A stretch of DNA of 7,597 nt from Solobacterium sp. UBA636 (GTDB taxonomy: Bacteria > Bacillota_I > Bacilli_A > Erysipelotrichales > Erysipelotrichaceae). The notes below the pieces were generated by a model. It saw only the letters and a list, made by a program, of their open reading frames with translations, was not told the DNA's origin and made no database searches. The stretch covers positions 6,895 to 14,491 of the forward strand of contig DBOW01000064.1 of NCBI GenBank assembly GCA_002299675.1. Direction: 5' to 3'. Numbering within the stretch: the stretch's first letter is position 1; every line of letters starts with the position of its first letter. Positions 1 to 5,304 of the stretch are shown here, in pieces. The translations under genes were made by a program, and so were the position numbers.

Positions 1-109
1 GAAAATCAATCTCAATATCATTTCTTTTCTTTTATCATTGTATATTATTCTTCAGATTTCTATAGCATATCCAATAATACGCAAAGTATTAAACTATATA
101 TCGTATTTA

Positions 110-751
110 TTATTTCTTATTCTTACGATACATATTAAACGCGACAAACGAAACTATTACCAGCAGCACATTAAGACCAATGCTTATCCAGAACATCTTT
201 GAACCCGGATCTCTGATGCTCTGGCCAAAGATGGTTAATAAAACCATACTGACAAAAGTACCTGAGAAACCACCCAGTACATCACTCTTTAGACTCACAC
301 CGCTGGCTCCAAAATATAAACTCAGCAGATCAATCGGTATAATACCTGCCAGCCTTGTAAGGTAACAGATAAAGAATGAAGAAGACCTGTCCATTTCCTT
401 TACTATATTCAGCCTTGGATGTTTCTCTACAAGTTTATCTATCTTTTCTTTGCCAAAACTTCTGCCAACAAAGTGTGGTATCAGGATACAGAACATGATG
501 CCAATACTGTTGACAGCTATAGCCACCGGCAGAGAAAATATTAATCCTGATGCAACTTCCAGCAGCGGCAAAGGTATCACAACAGTTAAACTTTTTAAGC
601 CATAAAAGACAACCATCATCAAAGCTGCCCCAAAGACATTTTCTGGCGTAAAGTTAATAATATCTTCCAGTCCAATATCCATTGAGAAAAATACATAAAT
701 TATTATTAATACAAATACCCCTAACAGTATACCTGAAATCTTCTTTGCCAA
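110..751 (-). CDS. VTT-domain (TVP38/TMEM64/DedA-like) integral membrane protein
   Basis: A 213-residue hydrophobic protein of the VTT/SNARE-associated family (TVP38/TMEM64, DedA-like). Characterised members of the wider superfamily act in lipid flipping or envelope maintenance, but the substrate here is unknown. Membrane segments are visible near residues 5-22, 38-60, 66-95, 125-148, 158-177 and 186-206. The family-like core is the ASGLIFSLP stretch followed by HFVGRSFGKEKI (about 68-104), then a second half with LTRLAGIIPIDLLSLYFGASGVS (about 131-153). The tail is short and basic (YRKNKK), suggesting a cytoplasmic C-terminus. The start is TTG at 749-751; AAGGGGA on the minus strand lies 7 nt upstream, and the next Met (residue 24) would remove the first membrane segment. 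It follows the ATPase gene by 36 nt but has its own extended -10 box in that gap. No convincing terminator follows in the 109 bases at the window edge. Family assignment is fairly sure; function is not. Confidence 0.85.
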   Translation of the reverse strand: MAKKISGILLGVFVLIIIYVFFSMDIGLEDIINFTPENVFGAALMMVVFYGLKSLTVVIPLPLLEVASGLIFSLPVAIAVNSIGIMFCILIPHFVGRSFGKEKIDKLVEKHPRLNIVKEMDRSSSFFICYLTRLAGIIPIDLLSLYFGASGVSLKSDVLGGFSGTFVSMVLLTIFGQSIRDPGSKMFWISIGLNVLLVIVSFVAFNMYRKNKK

Positions 752-778
752 ATTAAAATCCCCTTTTAGTCAAAGAGG

Positions 779-787
779 ATTATATCA
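779..787 (-). promoter_or_regulatory. Extended -10 promoter (TGaTATAAT) for the VTT-domain gene
   Basis: On the minus strand the bases read TGATATAAT, a perfect TGn extension joined to a consensus TATAAT. It begins right after the ATPase stop codon. Transcription would start near 772, giving a leader of about 20 nt with the AAGGGGA ribosome site. No good -35 hexamer is visible, which is usual for extended -10 promoters. It suggests the membrane gene can be transcribed apart from the ATPase gene. Confidence 0.55.
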
Positions 788-2173
788 TTACTGCATATCA
801 AATGTTACTCTTTCCAGTGCCAGTGGCCTTTCTTTATCAAGAAGAAAACTTAAGGCATACAGAGGATAAGTCACAAAGGCATCACATTCACCTATATTAC
901 TGTCCGCTATTTTTATACCCTTGTGTTCGCCATATTTTTTAGGCTTAGAAAGTACATAACGCATACTGGTACACTTATCGTTTACTGACTTACATTCAAT
1001 AATGCTTATATTGCCCTGATCATTAAACACAAAATCAAGTTCAGGAGAACCAGAAGCTTCACGATAATAATACACAGGTTTATCAAGACTGTTAAAAGTG
1101 GCTGCCACCATATTTTCTGCAATGGCTCCCTTATAAGCACTAAGATCACCATTAAGCACATTCCACGCCGTCTCACTCTCAAGCATTGCCATTAAAAGAC
1201 CATTATCACAAAAATAAGCCTTATATTCATTACTCTTTTTTACACCCTCAAGTGGAGCAGAAAGCTCACACACATTATATGCCCTTATAAGCAGACCAAC
1301 ATCTTCAAGATATGTTACTCCATCAAGCTTTTCGGGCGAATTGGCTTTTAAATTAACCATCGAATACTGAAATTTCTTATACTCCTTTGAAAGCTGTCCA
1401 GGGAGTGAATTTAGACATGCCTCAGCTCTCAATTTAACAGTCTCATTTATTTTCTCTTTATTATTCGAATCCAGATAGCGGCCAAAATCAGCTTTTAAAG
1501 AATCAATAACACTTCTTTGTATCTGCCTTATCTGATTAATATCTGTATTTTTAAGAAATGCATTAACCGCCTCAGGCATACCACCTACTATCAGATACTG
1601 CAGATAAAGACGTCTCATACCGCTGTGTACCGCTTCGTCAACATGCTTAGTCCTTTCAATACAGTCACTTACATAATTCCATACATTATCTGCAAGTCCC
1701 ATATTCATCGCAAATTCTCTGAATGTCAAAGGATACATGTGCATATGCTCCTCATAACCCACCGGTACACCTCTAACATAGGGTTTTCTAAAACCCTTAA
1801 CCGAAAGAAAACTGCCCGTCGCAATAACATCATATCTTCCATCTATGTCCCAGTACTTCAGTGAACTCCTGGCATTAGGACAATCCTGTATCTCATCGAA
1901 AATAAGTAAAGTTTCATGCTCGATGAATCTGACATCATTTCTTAACGCGCTGATGCCCATCACCATCATATTAACATCAAAGTCCCCATCAAAAACCTGA
2001 TGCAGTTTCTTCTCATTTCGAAAATCAATATATACTACACTTTTATAATTCTCTTTTCCAAATTCCTTAACAGAAAAAGTTTTACCTGTTTGCCTCAGGC
2101 CCGATAATATAAGTGGGTGATGATCTCTGTTTTTCCATTCGATAAGTTTTCGATTAATGTCTCTTTTAAGCAT
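788..2173 (-). CDS. AAA+ ATPase with DUF4143-type C-terminal half and nuclease-like ExK motif
   Basis: A 461-residue protein of the AAA_14/DUF4143 family, very common in gut Firmicutes and of uncertain role. The N-terminal ATPase domain shows a Walker A box GLRQTGKT (25-32), Walker B LLIFDE (89-94) followed by IQDCP, and a sensor-like VIATGS (116-121). The middle (about 195-370) is the helical DUF4143-type region. Near the C-terminus ELDFVF (378-383) and ECK (393-395) give a D380...E393-x-K395 pattern, the PD-(D/E)xK nuclease-like signature often found in this family. Whether it cuts DNA is not known. Length is normal and the frame is intact. The ATG has an AGGA site 7 nt upstream. It is transcribed divergently from the small gene at 2393 and followed by the VTT-domain gene. 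Family members are often solitary, so no partner is implied. Confidence 0.9.
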   Translation of the reverse strand: MLKRDINRKLIEWKNRDHHPLILSGLRQTGKTFSVKEFGKENYKSVVYIDFRNEKKLHQVFDGDFDVNMMVMGISALRNDVRFIEHETLLIFDEIQDCPNARSSLKYWDIDGRYDVIATGSFLSVKGFRKPYVRGVPVGYEEHMHMYPLTFREFAMNMGLADNVWNYVSDCIERTKHVDEAVHSGMRRLYLQYLIVGGMPEAVNAFLKNTDINQIRQIQRSVIDSLKADFGRYLDSNNKEKINETVKLRAEACLNSLPGQLSKEYKKFQYSMVNLKANSPEKLDGVTYLEDVGLLIRAYNVCELSAPLEGVKKSNEYKAYFCDNGLLMAMLESETAWNVLNGDLSAYKGAIAENMVAATFNSLDKPVYYYREASGSPELDFVFNDQGNISIIECKSVNDKCTSMRYVLSKPKKYGEHKGIKIADSNIGECDAFVTYPLYALSFLLDKERPLALERVTFDMQ

Positions 2174-2380
2174 AAACTATTCCTGAATCTATTTTACTAT
2201 ATTTTTAAAAAGTTAAATAAATATATTTTCTATTTTTTTAAAATGTTATTCACTATTTATTTCTATATTTTTATGTTTACTAAAATATCACAGCTTCAAC
2301 AGCGGAATCTGCACCCTGAACATCCTGATTCCAATAATTTAGACAAATTTAAAACCAAAAAAGACAACATTTACGTACGA

Positions 2381-2386
2381 TAAAAT
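2381..2386 (+). promoter_or_regulatory. Putative -10 box (TAAAAT) giving a leaderless transcript of the 71-aa gene
   Basis: TAAAAT ends 6 nt before the ATG at 2393, so transcription would begin at or within a base or two of the start codon. There is no Shine-Dalgarno-like sequence between it and the ATG. No convincing -35 or TG extension is present, so the call rests on the hexamer match, on its position, and on the terminator behind the gene. Confidence 0.35.
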
Positions 2387-2392
2387 ATTGTC

Positions 2393-2608
2393 ATGAAAAT
2401 ACTAAACCAAGAAGTAAGCAGCCTTCATACAGGCGCAAAATTCAAAATTACCGGCATTACTGAGGACTCAATTATCCTCAATATGGCACTTAATATGAAA
2501 TTTGAAGACATCGACAAACATCTAATAATTGACGATGAACTAAAACATGCCATACTGACCCATAGAACCAAAACACCAGCCAAACCAATAAGAAAGAGGA
2601 CCCGCTAA
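2393..2608 (+). CDS. Hypothetical small basic protein, 71 aa
   Basis: A 71-residue protein that I do not recognise. It has no signal peptide or membrane segment. The first two thirds look like a compact beta-rich unit (KFKITGITEDSIILNM, residues 17-32, then FEDIDKHLIIDDELK). The last 15 residues are strongly basic (HRTKTPAKPIRKRTR), which would suit binding to nucleic acid or to an acidic surface, though that is inference. Support for a real gene is the intrinsic terminator, whose left arm is the 3' end of the coding sequence and whose loop contains the TAA stop. Nothing resembling a ribosome site precedes the ATG; a -10 box 6 nt upstream suggests a leaderless mRNA. It is divergent from the ATPase gene and convergent with the MATE remnant. 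Confidence 0.55.
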   Translation: MKILNQEVSSLHTGAKFKITGITEDSIILNMALNMKFEDIDKHLIIDDELKHAILTHRTKTPAKPIRKRTR

Positions 2609-2618
2609 TCCTCTTTTT
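2593..2618 (+). terminator. Intrinsic terminator of the 71-aa gene, possibly bidirectional
   Basis: AAAGAGGA (2593-2600) pairs perfectly with TCCTCTTT (2609-2616), with an 8-nt loop that contains the TAA stop of the small gene. A run of five T at 2614-2618 follows on the plus strand. The stem also lies right after the stop of the minus-strand MATE remnant, so it could have served both convergent genes; the T-tract on the minus side is weaker. Confidence 0.75.
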
Positions 2619-3102
2619 AAATAATCCTGATTCCCTTCTTTTTAGAATAACTCAGTGAAGAAACAAGCGCATAAACCATCGCCACTATCTCACTCACCAG
2701 AAAACTATACCAGACATAAGAAAGACCAAACAGCTTCCCTGTAATATAAATCAATACCAAAGGAATAATAAGCTGCCTGATAAAAGCCGAAACCATATTA
2801 ATTACACCATTACCGATACCTGATAAACCATAGCCCAGAATTATCGTCACTGAGGCAGACACAAAACTCAAAGACATAATCCTTAAAGCATTTATCCCAA
2901 TACTTAACATCTCCTCATCCGCATTAAAAAGACTCAAAAGCTCCTTAGGAAATATCATAAATACCATAGTCATAATTAACGCAATAATACAGCCCACCGG
3001 CAGACTAAAACGAAAAGCCTCCCTAATCCTGCCATATTTCTTAGCCCCATAATTATAGCCGACAATAGGTATCAAACCCTGACCTAGACCATTCATCGGC
3101 AT
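2617..3102 (-). pseudogene. C-terminal remnant of a MATE-family efflux transporter (5' truncated)
   Basis: This 161-residue frame matches the C-terminal part of MATE drug/cation antiporters. It opens with a typical second-half motif, MPMNGLGQGLIPIVGYNYGA (1-20), followed by KKYGRIREAF, and then shows about four hydrophobic helices up to the basic tail SYSKKKGIRII. Family members are usually about 440-460 residues and reach this motif only after roughly 260-290 residues, so about the first 60 percent is missing. In-frame reading upstream of the ATG gives only a few codons before a stop at 3127-3129. No ribosome site precedes the ATG, and the preceding DNA is the terminator of the rubredoxin operon. 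It therefore looks like a deletion remnant, neither transcribed nor translated from a dedicated signal. No internal frameshift is seen, suggesting a recent event. A functional half-transporter is less likely. Confidence 0.8.
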
Positions 3103-3146
3103 AAAAAAAGGTCTGCCTGACCATAATCACTATGAACAGACAGACC
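3103..3146 (-). terminator. Strong intrinsic terminator of the rubredoxin/ferredoxin operon
   Basis: On the minus strand GGTCTGTCTG (3146-3137) pairs with CAGGCAGACC (3119-3110) as a 10-bp stem with one G-U pair. The loop can extend the helix by a further CATA/TATG stem. Seven T follow (3109-3103). It starts about 10 nt past the stop of the ferredoxin-rubredoxin gene, and its T-run abuts the first ATG of the MATE remnant. Confidence 0.9.
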
Positions 3147-3155
3147 CTATAACTA

Positions 3156-3746
3156 TTATTCCTCTTTAAAAACCTTCTGGAAGCAGACAGGACACTGCTC
3201 AGGAGGATTATCACCCTCATGAACATAGCCACAGATCTCACAAACCCATTTCTTAGGCTTAGACTCATTACACTCAATCATGCTTAACAGCTTATTAGCC
3301 GCATCGGCAGTTGAAGGATTTTTAGCCAGATCCTTAAGCAGATCATGAGTATTCTGAGACTGAGGAAGCATATAGCCAGCCTCGCGCATCAGATCTTCAG
3401 CCACCAGACGCTGGGACTTGCTTACGGCTTTCATTAAACGATAAAGTACATCACTCTCACTGTTTTCCGCAACAGTCTCAGCCAGTTTTTCTTCATCAGC
3501 CTTATTTTGAGCCATCCTGTTTAAAGCGGCCTTCACCTTATCAGTCTTTGGCTGTTGAGGAGGATATTCCTTTGGAACTAAAGAAATGGCACCACTAGGA
3601 CAGGCATCGGCACATAAGCCGCAGCCTGTACACTTATTCACATCAATAATACTGTTCTCTGTATCAGATGCACCAGTTGGACAGACATAAAGACAAAGAC
3701 AGTCCTTAGTACAGAGTCTGATATTTCTAACCGCAACCTTTTCCAT
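3156..3746 (-). CDS. Ferredoxin-rubredoxin fusion electron-transfer protein
   Basis: A 196-residue cytoplasmic iron protein. The N-terminus is a ferredoxin-like domain with two clusters. The second is canonical (C39-x2-C42-x2-C45-x3-C49-P). The first is spaced C12-x3-C16-x1-C18-x3-C22-P rather than CxxCxxCxxxCP. A helical middle region of unknown function (about 65-160, rich in Lys, Glu and Ala) leads to a small rubredoxin-like domain of the rubrerythrin type (C169-x2-C172, C185-x2-C188). It should pass single electrons between a [4Fe-4S] site and a mononuclear Fe(Cys)4 site, probably in anaerobic redox or oxygen-stress metabolism; the partner is unknown. Its ATG overlaps the stop of the upstream double-rubredoxin gene (TAATG), with a GGAGGG ribosome site 6 nt upstream, so the two are translationally coupled and probably work together. 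A strong terminator follows. Confidence 0.88.
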   Translation of the reverse strand: MEKVAVRNIRLCTKDCLCLYVCPTGASDTENSIIDVNKCTGCGLCADACPSGAISLVPKEYPPQQPKTDKVKAALNRMAQNKADEEKLAETVAENSESDVLYRLMKAVSKSQRLVAEDLMREAGYMLPQSQNTHDLLKDLAKNPSTADAANKLLSMIECNESKPKKWVCEICGYVHEGDNPPEQCPVCFQKVFKEE

Positions 3747-4375
3747 TATCTTCCCTCCACCTTATCAAATTTCCAGGCAGGTACCTTGCACACTGGACAT
3801 AAATCTGGTGCCTTGTCACCAATATAGACAAAACCACAGACCGAACATACCCAGATAGAAGTACCCTCAGCCATTCTGTCGCCTTCCTTCAGATAGCGTG
3901 AAACAAGTGATTCGAGCATCCTTGTCACCTTTTCACCCCAGACGCAGACTCTGGCAGCTCCTCTATCCTTTTCACTGTCGCATGTTGCCCTGAGTGCTGG
4001 ATAGTTTTCAAGATCAGCCTTTAAAGACTCAGCCAGCTTTTCAACGGTGGCATCATTTATCGGTCTTACAATCTTGGTAAAATAGGCAGCAAGCTCATCA
4101 AACTGCCTGGCTTCCTCTTCCTTATACTGCTTACGGCAGCCCCTGGCCAGATTGGAACAAAGCGCAGCCAGCTGGCCAAAACTTAACTCCGTTACATCCT
4201 CATCCATTACTTCCACCGGTGCAGCTTCAGGCTTTGTCTCATTTTCTTCTTTGTTGAATAAAGCCTTTGGTGCGCCACATAATGGACAGGTCCAATCATC
4301 AGGTAAAGTTTCAAACTTCACCTTCTGCGCATCGTCATCATAGACGTATCCGCATACTGAGCACACAAATTTCAT
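3746..4375 (-). CDS. Double-rubredoxin protein with helical linker
   Basis: A 209-residue protein with a rubredoxin domain at each end. The N-terminal one has C5-x2-C8 and C30-x2-C33 with FETLPDDWTCPLCG, the classical rubredoxin sequence but with a shortened loop between the two cysteine pairs. The C-terminal one is the shorter rubrerythrin-type knuckle (C177-x2-C180, C193-x2-C196). Between them, about 60-170, is a helical stretch with its own cysteines and no ExxH diiron motifs, so it is not a rubrerythrin. I chose the ATG at 4373-4375, where the sequence begins MKFVCSVCGYVY and an AAAGGG site lies 9 nt upstream. A TTG at 4399 extends the frame by eight Lys-rich residues that are really the ribosome-site region. 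It leads a two-gene operon with the ferredoxin-rubredoxin gene. Likely an electron carrier or oxygen/peroxide-stress protein of an anaerobe; its exact partner is not visible. Confidence 0.85.
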   Translation of the reverse strand: MKFVCSVCGYVYDDDAQKVKFETLPDDWTCPLCGAPKALFNKEENETKPEAAPVEVMDEDVTELSFGQLAALCSNLARGCRKQYKEEEARQFDELAAYFTKIVRPINDATVEKLAESLKADLENYPALRATCDSEKDRGAARVCVWGEKVTRMLESLVSRYLKEGDRMAEGTSIWVCSVCGFVYIGDKAPDLCPVCKVPAWKFDKVEGR

Positions 4376-4431
4376 TTTCTTCTTCCCTTTCTTAACCAAT
4401 TATGATGATTAATATGAATTTTGTTAATTTA

Positions 4432-4440
4432 ATTGTATCA
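4432..4440 (-). promoter_or_regulatory. Extended -10 promoter (TGaTACAAT) for the rubredoxin operon
   Basis: On the minus strand TGATACAAT gives a TGn extension and a five-of-six -10 match. Transcription would begin near 4425, leaving a leader of about 50 nt before the ATG at 4375. No clear -35 is seen. A TTGTTAA motif at 4421-4427 on the plus strand overlaps the predicted start; it matches a Rex half-site, but its inverted partner is absent. Confidence 0.5.
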
Positions 4441-4480
4441 TCTTTAGAATAATTTTAATTACTATTATTGCGAATTAACC

Positions 4481-4548
4481 AAAAGAAAAGCCCAGGACTT
4501 TGGGGATTATCCTGAACTTTTCTCAAAAGGGTTTCTTTTTATTATTTT
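4481..4548 (+). other. Foldable plus-strand element ending in a T-rich run (possible small RNA or terminator-like structure)
   Basis: AAAAGAAA (4481-4488) can pair with TTTCTTTT (4532-4539), and CC with GG inside it. Two hairpins lie within: CAGGA (4493-4497) with TCCTG (4510-4514), and CTTTT (4517-4521) with AAAAG (4525-4529). A T-rich run follows to about 4548. It looks like an intrinsic terminator or the 3' end of a small RNA, but no plus-strand gene precedes it and I find no strong promoter for it. It sits just upstream of the minus-strand rubredoxin promoter, so a regulatory or chance fold is also possible. Confidence 0.3.
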
Positions 4549-4555
4549 ATAAGGG

Positions 4556-4569
4556 GATAAAGTTTTATC
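4556..4569. repeat. Inverted repeat GATAAA-GT-TTTATC in the divergent control region
   Basis: Six-base perfect arms separated by two bases. Too tight for an RNA hairpin, so if it functions it would be as a protein-binding site. It is about 195 bp upstream of the tat promoter and about 130 bp from the rubredoxin start site. Confidence 0.3.
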
Positions 4570-4663
4570 AGTGTTTCTATGATTATTTTGGGGAATACAC
4601 ACTGGCAGGATTTCCTCCTGCACCTATATAGTATCCTAAAACATGTCACAAAATTATCGTGCG

Positions 4664-4683
4664 ATTATGTTAAATTATGTTAA
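4664..4683. repeat. Tandem 10-bp direct repeat ATTATGTTAA x2
   Basis: Two exact, contiguous copies of ATTATGTTAA (4664-4673 and 4674-4683), followed by a further ATT. The 10-bp period would place both copies on the same helix face, as in activator sites. It lies about 80 bp upstream of the predicted tat transcription start. A related TGTTAA also occurs at the rubredoxin promoter (4422-4427). Confidence 0.45.
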
Positions 4684-4710
4684 ATTCTCTAGTAGTCAAT
4701 ATTACATATC

Positions 4711-4729
4711 TTTATTTAATTTAAATAAA
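4711..4729. promoter_or_regulatory. Perfect 19-bp AT palindrome upstream of the tat promoter
   Basis: TTTATTTAA (4711-4719) and TTAAATAAA (4721-4729) are exact inverted copies around a single T. It is centred about 43 bp before the predicted tat transcription start and would overlap the -35 and UP-element area, a natural place for an operator or alpha-CTD contact. Because it is pure A/T, chance is a serious alternative. Confidence 0.35.
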
Positions 4730-4747
4730 TATTATGACTAATAGCTC

Positions 4748-4756
4748 TGTTATAAT
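4748..4756 (+). promoter_or_regulatory. Extended -10 promoter (TGtTATAAT) of the tat operon
   Basis: A TGn extension followed by a perfect TATAAT, with a predicted start near 4763. The leader of about 27 nt contains the AAAGGAG ribosome site (4771-4777), 12 nt before the ATG of the first tat gene. There is no obvious -35 box; the upstream DNA is very AT-rich and may act as an UP element. Confidence 0.65.
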
Positions 4757-4789
4757 AACACACGTAAAACAAAGGAGATAAAGACACGT

Positions 4790-5152
4790 ATGAAAATCGG
4801 CTGGATGGAACTGCTGGTTATTGTCATTGTAGCCCTGGTAGTCGTAGGACCTGACAAACTCCCTGACTACGCCAAAAAATTCGGCAAGGCACTTAAAGAA
4901 TTCAAAAAAATCTCTAGTGACCTGACAAGCGAAATAACCGAAGATGTTGTAAAACCACTCAACGAAGCTGCCAAACCATTAAAAGAAGCAGCTGAACCTA
5001 TCAATGATCTCTCAAAAAGTCTGAAACAGACTGGCAAAGACATCAAGAAACAGGTTGACTCAATCGGCAAAGAAGAACCTAAAAAAGAAGAAAAAGAAAC
5101 AAAAGAAGAAAACGCAATAGAAGAAGAGAAAGAAGAGGAAAAAACTTTATGA
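4790..5152 (+). CDS. tatB: TatB-like subunit of the twin-arginine translocase
   Basis: A 120-residue membrane-anchored protein of the TatA/TatB family, which works with TatC to export folded proteins carrying twin-arginine signals. One transmembrane helix (about 5-19) with an early Glu (E7) is followed by the hinge GPDKLP (20-25) and an amphipathic helix. The residue before the hinge Gly is Val, while the next gene's product has the TatA-typical Phe-Gly; this and the greater length point to a TatB-like role, although Firmicutes often use two TatA-type proteins. Residues 55-82 form four 7-residue units (KPLNEAA, KPLKEAA, EPINDLS, KSLKQTG). The last 27 residues are almost all Glu and Lys. It is first in the tat operon, with an AAAGGAG site, and its stop overlaps the tatA start by 4 bp. 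TatA-type function is the main alternative. Confidence 0.75.
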   Translation: MKIGWMELLVIVIVALVVVGPDKLPDYAKKFGKALKEFKKISSDLTSEITEDVVKPLNEAAKPLKEAAEPINDLSKSLKQTGKDIKKQVDSIGKEEPKKEEKETKEENAIEEEKEEEKTL

Positions 5153-5301
5153 AATTAGGAACAACTGAATTAATCGTTATCTTAGCTATCGTTATCATCA
5201 TTTTTGGCCCAAAACAGCTGCCAAAGCTCTCTAAAATGATCGGCAAAACTGTAAAAGGCTTCAAAGAAGGCGTAAAAGACGAAACAGAAGACGACGAATA
5301 A
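5149..5301 (+). CDS. tatA: TatA, short (50 aa) pore-forming subunit of the twin-arginine translocase
   Basis: A 50-residue protein that is easily missed by length cut-offs. It has the complete TatA plan: a short N-terminus with Glu at residue 7 (MKLGTTE), one transmembrane helix (about 8-19), the hinge FGPKQLP (19-25), an amphipathic helix (about 26-43) and an acidic tail DETEDDE. Most TatA proteins are 55-90 residues, so the unstructured tail is almost absent. In the pathway many TatA copies assemble at TatBC to let folded proteins through. The ATG overlaps the stop of the TatB-like gene (ATGA). Its ribosome site GAGGA (5135-5139, 9 nt upstream) lies inside the Glu-coding tail of that gene. 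The tatC start follows 3 nt after its stop, so all three are translationally linked. Confidence 0.85.
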   Translation: MKLGTTELIVILAIVIIIFGPKQLPKLSKMIGKTVKGFKEGVKDETEDDE

Positions 5302-5304
5302 ACC

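Noticed and set aside
1..21. Possible gene start on the minus strand at the left edge (ATG at 19-21)
   Set aside because: Only seven codons are visible, and the upstream ribosome site is weak, so it cannot be supported.
76..90. Hairpin AATAC-GCAAA-GTATT after the VTT-domain gene as a terminator
   Set aside because: The stem has only five mostly A/T pairs and no T-run follows on the minus strand.
1517..1864. 115-aa plus-strand frame opposite the ATPase gene
   Set aside because: Fully antisense to a motif-rich ATPase; no ribosome site or recognisable domain.
2117..2383. 88-aa plus-strand frame in the gap before the 71-aa gene
   Set aside because: It begins inside the ATPase gene on the other strand and its sequence is low-complexity Phe/Tyr/Lys from AT-rich DNA; no ribosome site or protein-like features.
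3053..3277. 74-aa minus-strand frame across the end of the ferredoxin-rubredoxin gene and the terminator
   Set aside because: It overlaps a well-supported gene in another frame, has no family motifs and runs through the terminator hairpin; it is a shadow frame.
4376..4399. TTG start adding eight residues to the double-rubredoxin protein
   Set aside because: The extension would be the Lys-rich translation of the ribosome-site region; the ATG at 4375 begins a normal rubredoxin and has AAAGGG 9 nt upstream.
4605..4621. GCAGGA-TTTCC-TCCTGC hairpin as a terminator or riboswitch part
   Set aside because: A neat six-pair stem, but there is no T-run after it and no larger conserved riboswitch shape around it; it lies upstream of the predicted tat start so would not be in that mRNA.
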